From positions 82,781-146,780 of the forward strand of contig UQUV01000001.1 of NCBI GenBank assembly GCA_900544305.1: a DNA stretch of 64,000 nucleotides, read 5' to 3'. Positions 25,251 through 33,754 of this stretch are shown one piece after another (position 1 is the stretch's first letter; each line of letters begins with the position of its first letter). The notes under the pieces were generated by a model, which worked only from the letters and a program-made list of their open reading frames with translations, was not told where the DNA came from and did no database searches. This stretch comes from an uncultured Porphyromonadaceae bacterium. Lineage in GTDB: Bacteria; Bacteroidota; Bacteroidia; Bacteroidales; Muribaculaceae. The translations under genes and the position numbers were made by a program.

Positions 25251-27188
25251 TTATATAAACATTTTAGCAATGTCGTCGTAGCTCATCATGCTGATAACCA
25301 ACTTCCTGTCGGGCGTGTATTTAGGCTCTTTCGAACTGAAGAGGCTGGCAACAAGGTTGTCCATTTCATTTTGCGAAAGAGTTTGCCCGTATTTGATGGC
25401 TGCGGCCTTTGCCGAAGAAAGGGCAATGTGTTCAGCCATTTTGGATGAAATGTCGGCTCCTCCGTTTATAACGGTGTCGACTACGTCAAGAATGAACTCA
25501 CGCGTATTAACTTTCAGCAAAACCGCCGGGATACTGTTGAGCGTCCATGAATTGTTTCCGAGAAATGAAAGTTCAAAACCCATTTTCTCCATTTCAGGCT
25601 GAAGCTCTTCCAGGATAAGATTCTGGGCTGATGACAGCTCAATGACTTCCTGGAAAATGACACGCTGCGACTCAATTTTTTCTGTGAGTTTAGTTGCAAT
25701 CATTTTGTCAAACAGAACTCTGACATGTGCACGATGCTGATCAATAAATACAAGTCCTGATTTGTTTTGAGTCAGGATGTATTTTTTCTTAATTTGGGTA
25801 TAGCTGTTTCCTTGTCCTCCGTCTGCAAGTTCCTGTAAGTTGGCATCAATACTTTCGACTGACGGCATGGTTGCGGGCGTCGTTTCCGGTTCTGGGGTCA
25901 GTGAGGAGATATGTTCGATGCTTTCTGAACGGCCTCGTTCGAAATTTTGATAGAGCAAATCCCAGTTTTGCAGGTTGTCGTCAGTGCGTTGGTCGGTAAA
26001 TGGCCGGGCTGTCAGTTTGCTGTCGGTGACATAGCTTGTTGTCTGACGGCCTGAAGAATGTGTGCGGGCTGACTCTTTGAACGGATTGTAGTTGGGGTCT
26101 AGTTCTACAGTTGGCATTGCAAAATCCGTTTCGCTCGATGGAGTAATAGGGAAATCGATGGCGCCTTCCGTATCAAAATCAATCGAAGGAACGGCACTGA
26201 ATTTTCCCAATGCCTCCTTGACTGCGGCAAAAAGAATCTGCCAGATGGCCTGTTCGTTTTCGAATTTTATTTCGCTTTTTGTCGGATGTATGTTTACGTC
26301 GATGGTTTCTGGGTCGACGGTAAAGTTCAGGAAGTAGTTGGGCTGTTCGTCGGCTGTAATCAGTTGGTCGTAACATGCCATGACAGCCTTTTGGAAATAA
26401 GGATGACGCATGTGGCGGCCATTGACGAATAGATATTGCAAAGCATTCCGTTTGCGCGCATTTTCCGGCCGTCCTACAAAACCGTTTATTTTTACTATGC
26501 TCGTTTCTGTTTCGATAGGAACCAGCTGTTGTTCGAGTGAACGGGAGAATAGGGTGACGATACGATGTTTGAATGAATCGCCTCCCATCAACTGGAACAT
26601 GGTCGTATCGTTATGAATAAGCGTAAATTCGGTGGAGTAGTTGACCAACGCCAATTTCTCAAATTCGCGTACAATATTGCCAAGTTCCACTTTGTTGCTT
26701 TTCAGGAATTTCCGTCGGGCAGGCACATTGAAGAAGATATTCTTAATCATGAAGTTTGACCCTTCCGGACAGTAGTCAGCCTCCTGAGATTCGCAGGTCG
26801 ACGCGCTGATGCACACACGCGTACCCATTTGTGCACCGCGTTTGCGAGTGCGTAGTTCCACTTGTGCAATGGCGGCGATTGAAGCGAGGGCTTCGCCGCG
26901 GAAACCCATTGTGTGAAGCGCAAAAAGGTCGTCTGCACTTTTGATTTTAGATGTGGCATGACGTTCGAATGCCAGTCGTGCATCCGTTTCCGACATGCCT
27001 GTGCCGTTGTCGATTACCTGTATCAAGGTACGACCGGCATCTTTCAGTACGATTTTAATGCTTGTCGCTCCTGCATCAATAGCGTTTTCTACCAATTCCT
27101 TGATGACAGATGCCGGACGCTGGATGACCTCGCCGGCGGCAATCTGATTGGCTACGGAATCTGGTAAAAGTTTGATAACATCTGACAT
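25251..27188 (-). CDS. mutL: DNA mismatch repair protein MutL
   Basis: 645 residues from the ATG at 27188; the frame continues to 27335 but overlaps the upstream gene and lacks family similarity there. The GHKL ATPase motifs are intact: ELVENAIDAG (31-40), DNGTGM, and GFRGEALASI. A long acidic linker follows. In the C-terminal dimerisation domain the usual endonuclease motif DQHAxxExxxxE reads DQHRAHVRVLFDKM, without either glutamate, so nicking activity is doubtful. Third gene of a surA-ostA-mutL operon, 31 bp after the OstA-like gene. Confidence 0.96.
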   Translation of the reverse strand: MSDVIKLLPDSVANQIAAGEVIQRPASVIKELVENAIDAGATSIKIVLKDAGRTLIQVIDNGTGMSETDARLAFERHATSKIKSADDLFALHTMGFRGEALASIAAIAQVELRTRKRGAQMGTRVCISASTCESQEADYCPEGSNFMIKNIFFNVPARRKFLKSNKVELGNIVREFEKLALVNYSTEFTLIHNDTTMFQLMGGDSFKHRIVTLFSRSLEQQLVPIETETSIVKINGFVGRPENARKRNALQYLFVNGRHMRHPYFQKAVMACYDQLITADEQPNYFLNFTVDPETIDVNIHPTKSEIKFENEQAIWQILFAAVKEALGKFSAVPSIDFDTEGAIDFPITPSSETDFAMPTVELDPNYNPFKESARTHSSGRQTTSYVTDSKLTARPFTDQRTDDNLQNWDLLYQNFERGRSESIEHISSLTPEPETTPATMPSVESIDANLQELADGGQGNSYTQIKKKYILTQNKSGLVFIDQHRAHVRVLFDKMIATKLTEKIESQRVIFQEVIELSSAQNLILEELQPEMEKMGFELSFLGNNSWTLNSIPAVLLKVNTREFILDVVDTVINGGADISSKMAEHIALSSAKAAAIKYGQTLSQNEMDNLVASLFSSKEPKYTPDRKLVISMMSYDDIAKMFI

Positions 27189-27219
27189 ATTGTAACTTGC
27201 TTCCTTTCTTTCGTAATGC

Positions 27220-28935
27220 TTATTCTTCTCCTCTGATTCTTGCGACAGGGACAACTGCTTCAGGTGAGTCCAGCATCTGTCGCATTTCTTCTGGTATTCT
27301 GAAAATGTCGTATTGGTCCTTAGGCCGGATGGCATCGTTCCATTTGAAGCCTTTCAGATAATATTGTGACCGTTTGACAAGAAACAGCGGTGTGACTTTA
27401 CCTGTCACATCCGGCCAAAGGTTCAGTTTTTCCATCTTTTGGTCTTTGAGCAGAATTTTCAGAAAACTGCCTTCTGCTGAAACGAGTTTGTTGTAAGTCG
27501 AGTCGTTTTCCATTGGAAGGAAAATGGTCTGTACGTTGCCGTTTACATCAAGCTGTCTCATTTCACCGTTTTCAAAATAGGCTATCATTTCTTTTCCGCT
27601 CAATTGATTGTAAAAGTCGCCTTCAACAGCTTCGGCAAGAAAGCCGTATTGCGGAAGGAATGCCTTGTTGACGGTACTGTCGTTGAAATGCACTTGGATG
27701 ATGTTTCCTGTGACTTGACGGTTCTCGTTCCACAGAACCGGATGACGGTGCATGAACAGCATGGAGTCGGCTGTGACAAATGTCAAAGAATCGCATACAC
27801 CTTGCAGATCAACGCGGAAAAAGCGAACCATCGGATAGGCACACATGATGCGCGACGAATCACTCGTCAGGTATGTACGAATGGTGTCGCCATGGAGGTA
27901 GAGTGTGTCTTTTTTAGAATACTCCATTGCCATTGCGCGTTTTGTGGCAAATGATTCGTCCGTCTTTTCGTTATGATAGCCGTAGTCGCCCACTAATGTG
28001 GAACTTTTCACAGAGTCAGTCATAACCATATTTCCGAATGCTTCTCCAAAACCGATGTTGCGGTCGTAGAACAGCGTGTCTCCAGTTAATGTCTGTGCGT
28101 CTTTTGTTACGATGAGTGAACGGTTGTAGAGTGTTGCCTTTTCGGTTTCCGTGTTATACCATCCTTTGTTTGTGTAGATGGTGTTGCTGTCCGATACGAT
28201 GGTTGTGTAGCCGACGATGTCCGCAATGTGGCTGTCGGTGTTGTAGTAGAGCGTATCGGTAAGCATGGTGTATTTTTCGTTCACCAGCTCTACGTCAAAC
28301 AGGAATTCCGTATCTTTTGTGTCTGGACAGTATTGCCCGTAGACGGATGAAAGGGTGTTCTCGTCGTCAACGATTCGTCCGCCTTCGAAATAATAGCCGA
28401 TGTTGGCAATCATGTCGTAATCAAGGCTGTCGGTGAAAAGGGTGACGTTGCGGTTTTCCATCTTTACGTTGTAACGCAATTGGGCAAGGTCGAGGTCGCC
28501 GTTGTAATAGAGTTCGTCGGCATATACAAACAGCGTGTCACCTTGTTCCATTCGCACGTTGCCGAAGGCATAGAGTGAGTTTCTCTTGTCGTAGAAATGA
28601 GCGCTGTCGCAGAACATGTACATATCACCTTTGCGGAACTGTACGTTCCCGTTCAGCACCTGATAGTCTTTGCTGACGAGTTCATCCATTGTCAGCCGAT
28701 CGGCATATTCGAGGAATACTTTTCCCTTCTGATAGCGGTCGGCAGTCGGTATTGTCGGCTTGACTTTCTCTGTTTTTGCCGCAGGCTTGAGCTGCTGTTT
28801 TTTCTGAGCGCCGCTCTGTGCACGGAGGCCGTCGCCGAAAATTATGTTAAGAAAACAAATAGCCAAAAGGCATAAGAATCCATTTAGGAACTTATGCCTT
28901 TTGTTTGTATTGTCGTTTTGTCTGTTGTCTCCCAT
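27220..28935 (-). CDS. OstA-like LPS-transport family protein
   Basis: 571 residues. A basic start and one hydrophobic segment (about 18-38) act as a signal sequence or anchor. The rest is a series of short beta-repeats typical of the OstA/LptA/LptC fold (QVLNGNVQFRKGDMYMFCDSAHFY, then many DTLxY units). This is the long soluble OstA-like form of Bacteroidota, without the LptD barrel. It is presumed to shuttle or hold lipopolysaccharide in the periplasm. It lies 11 bp after a SurA-like chaperone gene, another outer-membrane assembly factor. Confidence 0.8.
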   Translation of the reverse strand: MGDNRQNDNTNKRHKFLNGFLCLLAICFLNIIFGDGLRAQSGAQKKQQLKPAAKTEKVKPTIPTADRYQKGKVFLEYADRLTMDELVSKDYQVLNGNVQFRKGDMYMFCDSAHFYDKRNSLYAFGNVRMEQGDTLFVYADELYYNGDLDLAQLRYNVKMENRNVTLFTDSLDYDMIANIGYYFEGGRIVDDENTLSSVYGQYCPDTKDTEFLFDVELVNEKYTMLTDTLYYNTDSHIADIVGYTTIVSDSNTIYTNKGWYNTETEKATLYNRSLIVTKDAQTLTGDTLFYDRNIGFGEAFGNMVMTDSVKSSTLVGDYGYHNEKTDESFATKRAMAMEYSKKDTLYLHGDTIRTYLTSDSSRIMCAYPMVRFFRVDLQGVCDSLTFVTADSMLFMHRHPVLWNENRQVTGNIIQVHFNDSTVNKAFLPQYGFLAEAVEGDFYNQLSGKEMIAYFENGEMRQLDVNGNVQTIFLPMENDSTYNKLVSAEGSFLKILLKDQKMEKLNLWPDVTGKVTPLFLVKRSQYYLKGFKWNDAIRPKDQYDIFRIPEEMRQMLDSPEAVVPVARIRGEE

Positions 28936-28946
28936 AAAAGGCTAAT

Positions 28947-30302
28947 TTATCTTTTTAACCACCCTTCGTGTTCAAATTTACAGTTTCGCCAGCCCTCTTC
29001 AATGTAGACGTAGGTGCTGTTGATTTTCTTTTTAATCCATTCCGACACGATTTCATTTTTCGCGTATGCCTCGTACATCTGTTTCAGCACTTCGTAATCG
29101 TCGCGGAGATTGGCCTTATGTCCTTCAATGCGGTTTTTAAGTTTGACGATTGCTACAATTTCCCGGTTGGTTTTCGGGTCAATCATAATGAACGGTTCGG
29201 AAATGTCTCCAACATTCATTTTGTCGACCACTTTTGCCACTTCCTGTGGAAGCTGTGCCATTTCGAAACGTGAGGTTCCTGTCTGGCTGTTGATCATCAA
29301 ACCTTTATTGTTTCGTGTATCTTTGTCTTGTGAAAGATATTGAGCCGCATCTTCAAATGTGAACTTGTTGGCAAGCAGGTCTGTGCGGAGTGAATCGAGA
29401 CGTTCGATACCTTCTGTCAACTCTTTTTCCGAAACTTTCGGTTTTAACAGGATGTGACGGGTATTGATTTTGTCTCCACGTTTCTCAATCAGCTGGATAA
29501 TGTGGAAGCCAGCTTCCGTTTCTACAATCTTAGAGGCTTTTTTCGGGTCTGTCAGGTTGAATGCAACGCTGGCATATTCGGAAAGAAGTTCTGTTCTTCC
29601 TTTGAATCCGATTTCACCGCCGCGGGCTGAACTGCCGTCTTCAGAATATAGAATGGCAAGAGTGGAGAATTCTGATTCTCCATTGTTGACGCGTTGTGCA
29701 TAGTCGCGCAGACGTGATTTCACTTCGTCAATTTCCTGCTGCGGGATAACGGGCTTGATGCTGATAATTTGTGCTTCTACCTGCATCGGTACAAACGGAA
29801 GACTGTCCTTTGAAAGCTTATCGTAGTATTTTCTTACGTCGGCAGGGGTTGCCTTTACGTCTTTTGTCAATTCTTGCTGTACGCGTTGAACCGTATATTG
29901 GTTTTTCATCACCTCTACCAACGTTTCTCGCATTTCCGGCAGCGGTTTGCGGAAGTATTCCTCAACTTTTTCTTTTGTTCCAAGCGATTCGATGAAGTAG
30001 TTGATACGTGCATTCACTTCCTGCATCACTTGTGACTCTTCTACGACAATCGTGTCGATTTCAGCCTGGTGGAGGAACAGTTTGTTGATGGCCAACTGTT
30101 CTGGAATTACACAATAGGGGTCACCTTCGATGGGTACCCGTTCATATTGCATTTGGGAATACTGTTCTTCAACTTGTGATTTGTAGATAGGCTCGTCGCC
30201 AACCACCCATACAACCTCTTCTGCAATATTGTTGTTCTGGGCTACCGAGTAGTATGCAGCACCAATGAGCGCTGCTACTGTAAAGATTTTTTGTAGTTTC
30301 AC
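28947..30302 (-). CDS. Periplasmic peptidyl-prolyl isomerase, SurA-like
   Basis: 451 residues with an N-terminal signal sequence ending near VAQ at 21. A SurA-type N-terminal region with EQLAINKLFLHQAEID follows. A parvulin (PpiC) domain carries QIISIKPVIP, LYSEDGSSARGGEIGF and GFHIIQLIEKRGDKINTRHIL; a second, weaker parvulin block (KFTFEDAAQYLSQDKDTRNN) follows. SurA helps fold outer membrane proteins. First gene of the operon with the OstA-like gene and mutL. The upstream gap 30303-30511 is AT-rich; no exact TAnnTTTG box was found there. Confidence 0.86.
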   Translation of the reverse strand: MKLQKIFTVAALIGAAYYSVAQNNNIAEEVVWVVGDEPIYKSQVEEQYSQMQYERVPIEGDPYCVIPEQLAINKLFLHQAEIDTIVVEESQVMQEVNARINYFIESLGTKEKVEEYFRKPLPEMRETLVEVMKNQYTVQRVQQELTKDVKATPADVRKYYDKLSKDSLPFVPMQVEAQIISIKPVIPQQEIDEVKSRLRDYAQRVNNGESEFSTLAILYSEDGSSARGGEIGFKGRTELLSEYASVAFNLTDPKKASKIVETEAGFHIIQLIEKRGDKINTRHILLKPKVSEKELTEGIERLDSLRTDLLANKFTFEDAAQYLSQDKDTRNNKGLMINSQTGTSRFEMAQLPQEVAKVVDKMNVGDISEPFIMIDPKTNREIVAIVKLKNRIEGHKANLRDDYEVLKQMYEAYAKNEIVSEWIKKKINSTYVYIEEGWRNCKFEHEGWLKR

Positions 30303-30511
30303 TATGCTTAGTTTTCGTTTACCAATTAATTACATTCCGCTTTTTCGCTGTAAGCCGAAATCGAATACAAATATCTTGATTCTTCAGATTTCTTCAAAAC
30401 GAAAATCGACGTAATAAACCATTCTTTAGATAGTTTATACAATATTTGTCGATAGTCACTTTCGCGGATTATCGTAGCGACAAAAATAATCAAAAATAAT
30501 GAAATAATAAA

Positions 30512-30543
30512 CGGCGATGAGAATTATCTGCTTCCCATCGCCG
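30512..30543 (-). terminator. Terminator after the small protein gene
   Basis: CGGCGATG (30512-30519) pairs with CATCGCCG (30536-30543), followed by T-rich sequence when read on the minus strand. It is about 20 bp past the stop at 30562. Confidence 0.7.
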
Positions 30544-30561
30544 AATAATACGTTTTTCTTT

Positions 30562-30726
30562 TTAGTTTGCTATAAAATTGCCTAATTCCATCGGCATTTG
30601 CTTGTTGTAGGAATAGGCGCGTGCAAACTGCTTTAGAAATTCAATGGTTGATTTTTTAGGTTGTACTTGTTGTTCTCCACGAAGTACAGATTTTTTTTCC
30701 ATTAACTGTGTAGAGTTTTTATCCAT
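30562..30726 (-). CDS. Small conserved-looking protein of unknown function
   Basis: 54 residues from the ATG at 30726; ATGs at 30702 (46 residues) and 30792 (76 residues) are alternatives. The core SVLRGEQQVQPKKST followed by IEFLKQFARAYSY looks like an amphipathic helix after a basic, flexible start. There is no signal or membrane segment. I recall similar short proteins in other Bacteroidales but cannot name a family. It follows the ECF sigma gene on the same strand, separated by a terminator, and has its own terminator, so it may be a separate unit or receive read-through. Confidence 0.55.
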   Translation of the reverse strand: MDKNSTQLMEKKSVLRGEQQVQPKKSTIEFLKQFARAYSYNKQMPMELGNFIAN

Positions 30727-30795
30727 AGGCAGTATCTTGTTAACATTCACATTGATAACGTAAGTGTTGCTTGTGTCATTGTATTGCTGCACAAA

Positions 30796-30829
30796 AAAAC
30801 GACATCCTTTTTTTGAAGAATGTCGTTTT
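30796..30829. terminator. Terminator after the ECF sigma gene
   Basis: AAAACGACAT (30796-30805) pairs with ATGTCGTTTT (30820-30829), with A/T runs on both flanks so that it works in either direction. It is 20 bp past the sigma-factor stop. Confidence 0.75.
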
Positions 30830-30849
30830 TATATCGTGAAGCCTGTTTC

Positions 30850-31440
30850 TTATAATGTAAGAATGATGTTTTTTTCTTCAGCAATGCGTCGGAGGTTTAA
30901 AATGGCATAGCGCATTCTTCCCAATGCCGTGTTGATGCTGACTCCGGTAGTCTCTGCAATTTCTTTGAAACTCATGTTTTTGTAGTATCTCATTTCGAGC
31001 ACGGCACGTTGAGATTCCGGTAAGGATTTTACCAGTTTCTTCACATCGCTAAGAATTTGGTGTCGGACGATAGAATCTTCCACCGTTTCCTCGCTCAGTT
31101 CTTTTTTGTTGAGGATGTCGACTCCTTCATTGTCACAAGATACTTGCGCCATGGATTTTTCCTGTCGGTAGTAGTCGATAATCAAGTTGTGCGCAATGCG
31201 CGTAATCCATGCGGGGAATTTTCCGTTCTCCGAATATCGTCCTTGATTGATGGTTACTATGGCCTTGACGAATGTTTCCTGAAACAAGTCGTCAGCAAGG
31301 TCTTTGTTTTTTACTATATTAAGTATGTAGGAAAAAACACGGCTTTGGTGTCTTTGCAACAACACGTCGAAAGCACTGTTATTGCCTTCGGCATACAAGC
31401 AAACAAGTCGCTCGTCAGTTAACGCAAATAAATCTTCCAT
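30850..31440 (-). CDS. ECF-type RNA polymerase sigma-70 factor
   Basis: 196 residues. Region 2 is seen as LADDLFQETFVKAI and FPAWITRIAHNLIIDYYRQ, an acidic linker follows, and region 4 is SLPESQRAVLEMRYYKNMSFKEIAETTGVSINTALGRMRYA, written here only as a location near residues 140-180. There is no FecI-type FecR anti-sigma gene next to it, so it is more like the stand-alone RpoE-type factors of Bacteroidota. A TAGCTTTG -7 box lies about 100 bp upstream. Target genes cannot be inferred from the window. Confidence 0.92.
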   Translation of the reverse strand: MEDLFALTDERLVCLYAEGNNSAFDVLLQRHQSRVFSYILNIVKNKDLADDLFQETFVKAIVTINQGRYSENGKFPAWITRIAHNLIIDYYRQEKSMAQVSCDNEGVDILNKKELSEETVEDSIVRHQILSDVKKLVKSLPESQRAVLEMRYYKNMSFKEIAETTGVSINTALGRMRYAILNLRRIAEEKNIILTL

Positions 31441-31539
31441 TAATCAATATGTTTTATTTATAGAGTAATGTAGATTCGATAGGCAGAATTATTTTATGTT
31501 GGTTAATCTAATGGGGTTACTTATTTTAAGTTTATGTGG

Positions 31540-31547
31540 CAAAGCTA
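31540..31547 (-). promoter_or_regulatory. -7 box upstream of the ECF sigma gene
   Basis: The minus strand reads TAGCTTTG, an exact -7 match about 100 bp before the ATG. There is no TTTG at the expected distance, so it could belong to a regulated promoter or be chance. Confidence 0.35.
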
Positions 31548-31653
31548 TGTGTTTTTTTTGAAAAAAAGAAATTTTTCTCAAAAAAATACAATCAAAAATT
31601 GTTTTTTCATACAATAATGAGACTGTAACTTCGTTTCATTAAGTTGCATAAAA

Positions 31654-31686
31654 GACAAAGGCCCTCCGTTGTGGAAGGCCTTTGTC
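31654..31686 (-). terminator. Terminator of the phosphohexomutase gene
   Basis: GACAAAGGCC (31654-31663) pairs perfectly with GGCCTTTGTC (31677-31686). On the minus strand a short T-run follows. It is about 20 bp past the stop at 31705. Confidence 0.75.
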
Positions 31687-31704
31687 AGTATATTGGAAAC
31701 TTTT

Positions 31705-33450
31705 TTAGATTCCGAGGTCTTTTTTGAGTTGCTCGATTTTCTTGTCGGCACGTTCTTGTGCAGCAGCATAATCGGCAGCATCTTTCAAGTTGTCGCGTAC
31801 TTCAATGTAGAATTTGATTTTTGGTTCTGTTCCTGAAGGACGGATTGAAACTTTAGTGTCGTCGGCAGTAAAATATTGGAGCACGTTTGAAGTTGTCGGC
31901 ATATCGAGTTTTTCAGTCGTTCCGTCAGTTGTGTTTGTTTTCACAAGTGATTGGAAGTCCTTCATGACAACTACCGGTGAACCTGCAAGGGTTTTCGGCG
32001 GATTTTCGCGGAACTGCTTCATGATTGCTGCAATTTCTTCAGCACCTGATTTGCCTTTACGTACGAGTGAGATACCTTTCTCGCGTGAGAATCCGTATTT
32101 CAAGTAGATGTCCTCGAGCATTTCAATCATGTTCATGCCCTTTTCTTTAGCCCAGGCAGCGATTTCAGCCATGATGGAGATTGCTGAAACGGAGTCTTTG
32201 TCGCGAACAAAGTCCTGTACGAGGAAGCCATAGCTTTCTTCACCGCCACCGAGATAACGGCCTTTGCCTTCGTTTTCGCGCATTACGCTCGCAATCCATT
32301 TGAAACCAGTGTAGCAGTCGAACATTTTGATGTGCTGTGCTTCTGCAATTTTACGGATAGTTTCAGTGGTTACGATAGTTTTTACAATATATTCGTTACC
32401 GGTAAGTGTGCCGAGTTCAGTGTTTCTTGTCATCAGGTAGTTCAAGAAAATCAGGGCAATTTGGTTACCGTTGATAAGAACATATTCGCCATTGTTGTCA
32501 CGGATTACCAAACCGATACGGTCAGCATCCGGGTCTGAAGCCAAAACGATTTCAGCGCCGGTTTCTTTTGCTTTGGCAATACCCATAGCCATTGCTGAAG
32601 GTTCTTCCGGGTTCGGAGATTCTACTGTTGGGAAATCACCGCTTTCAATATCCTGTTCCGGAACATTGATAATGTTTGTGAAACCGAAGTTTTTCAATGA
32701 ACGCGGGATGAGCTTGCCGCCAGTACCATGAATAGGAGTGTAGACAATTTTCATGTCATGGTGCTTCTTGATAGCTTCCGGGCTCAATGAAAGAGCTTTG
32801 ATTTTTTCAAGGTATACAGTGTCAATGTCTTCGCCGATGATTTGGATTTTTGACTTGTCGCCTTCGAATTTGATTTCACTTACGCTCTTCACTTCGTTTA
32901 CATAGTTGATAGTATTTACGTCGTGAGGCGCAATCATTTGAGCACCGTCATTCCAATATGCCTTGTATCCGTTGTATTCTTTCGGGTTGTGTGAAGCTGT
33001 GATGATTACACCGCTTTGGCAACCGAGGTGACGGATGGCAAATGAAATTTCAGGAGTAGGGCGGCATGAGTCGAAAAGATATACCTTAATGCCGTTAGCT
33101 GAGAAGATGTCTGCCACGATTTCAGCAAATTTACGGCTGTTGTTTCTAACGTCATGACCTACGACAACCTTAATTTCATCCAAGTCAGCGAACGCTACTT
33201 TCAAGTAGTTTGCCAAGCCTTGGGTTGCGGCACCAACGGTGTATATGTTCATTCTGTTTGTTCCTGCACCCATAATTCCGCGCAAGCCACCGGTACCGAA
33301 TTCAAGGTCTTTATAGAAGCTTTCGATAAGTTCTGTCTTATCTTCGCTTTCAAGCATTGCTTTAACGGCTTCTCTGGTCTCTGCGTCGTATTCTGCGCCA
33401 AGCCATTTGTTAGCCTTTTCTGTTACTTGTTTCAAGAGTTCGTTTTCCAT
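31705..33450 (-). CDS. Phospho-sugar mutase (phosphoglucomutase/phosphomannomutase)
   Basis: 581 residues of the alpha-D-phosphohexomutase family. The phosphoserine loop is TASHNPKEYN with Ser153, the metal loop is DPDADRIG near 307-314, the sugar-binding loop is GGGEESYG, and the phosphate-binding loop near the end is IRPSGTEPKIKFY. The length fits the PgcA-like group that moves phosphate between C1 and C6 of glucose or mannose. Transcribed alone from an exact promoter at 33484-33514. Glucose versus mannose preference is not decided by these motifs. Confidence 0.93.
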   Translation of the reverse strand: MENELLKQVTEKANKWLGAEYDAETREAVKAMLESEDKTELIESFYKDLEFGTGGLRGIMGAGTNRMNIYTVGAATQGLANYLKVAFADLDEIKVVVGHDVRNNSRKFAEIVADIFSANGIKVYLFDSCRPTPEISFAIRHLGCQSGVIITASHNPKEYNGYKAYWNDGAQMIAPHDVNTINYVNEVKSVSEIKFEGDKSKIQIIGEDIDTVYLEKIKALSLSPEAIKKHHDMKIVYTPIHGTGGKLIPRSLKNFGFTNIINVPEQDIESGDFPTVESPNPEEPSAMAMGIAKAKETGAEIVLASDPDADRIGLVIRDNNGEYVLINGNQIALIFLNYLMTRNTELGTLTGNEYIVKTIVTTETIRKIAEAQHIKMFDCYTGFKWIASVMRENEGKGRYLGGGEESYGFLVQDFVRDKDSVSAISIMAEIAAWAKEKGMNMIEMLEDIYLKYGFSREKGISLVRKGKSGAEEIAAIMKQFRENPPKTLAGSPVVVMKDFQSLVKTNTTDGTTEKLDMPTTSNVLQYFTADDTKVSIRPSGTEPKIKFYIEVRDNLKDAADYAAAQERADKKIEQLKKDLGI

Positions 33451-33483
33451 ATATTATTTTATAGTTAAGTTTTCAAAACTAAG

Positions 33484-33514
33484 CAAAGTTACTAATAATT
33501 AGAAAGATTGCAAA
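33484..33514 (-). promoter_or_regulatory. Promoter of the phospho-sugar mutase gene
   Basis: On the minus strand TTTG (33514-33511), 19 bp, TAACTTTG (33491-33484), exact on both halves. The predicted start near 33477 gives a UTR of about 27 nt. Confidence 0.85.
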
Positions 33515-33523
33515 TTTTTTGTG

Positions 33524-33754
33524 TTAGATATTGTTCTTGTCTTCCGGTTTGTCCTGGCTATTTTGCCGTTCTTTCATTTTTTCTCTTTTTTTCAGTGTGA
33601 AATGGAGAATGACAATAACAATCAACGACACTCCGAACACGCTGAAATAGTGCACATATTCACCGGCAAAGAGCAGGTCTCGTCCGATGTATGCCATGAC
33701 AAAGAGATAAATCAGAAGGATGGCTGGCAAAAATGTGGATTTCTTAATTTTCAT
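33524..33754 (-). CDS. Small inner-membrane protein with two membrane segments
   Basis: 76 residues from the ATG at 33754. Two hydrophobic segments (about 6-24 and 32-52) are joined by a short loop, then a strongly charged tail KKREKMKERQNSQDKPEDKNN that should face the cytoplasm. I do not recognise a family. It overlaps the end of the exonuclease gene by 11 bp, so translation is probably coupled, and it is the last gene of the biotin operon. The longer in-frame start at 33856 lies deep inside the exonuclease gene and is rejected. Confidence 0.65.
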   Translation of the reverse strand: MKIKKSTFLPAILLIYLFVMAYIGRDLLFAGEYVHYFSVFGVSLIVIVILHFTLKKREKMKERQNSQDKPEDKNNI

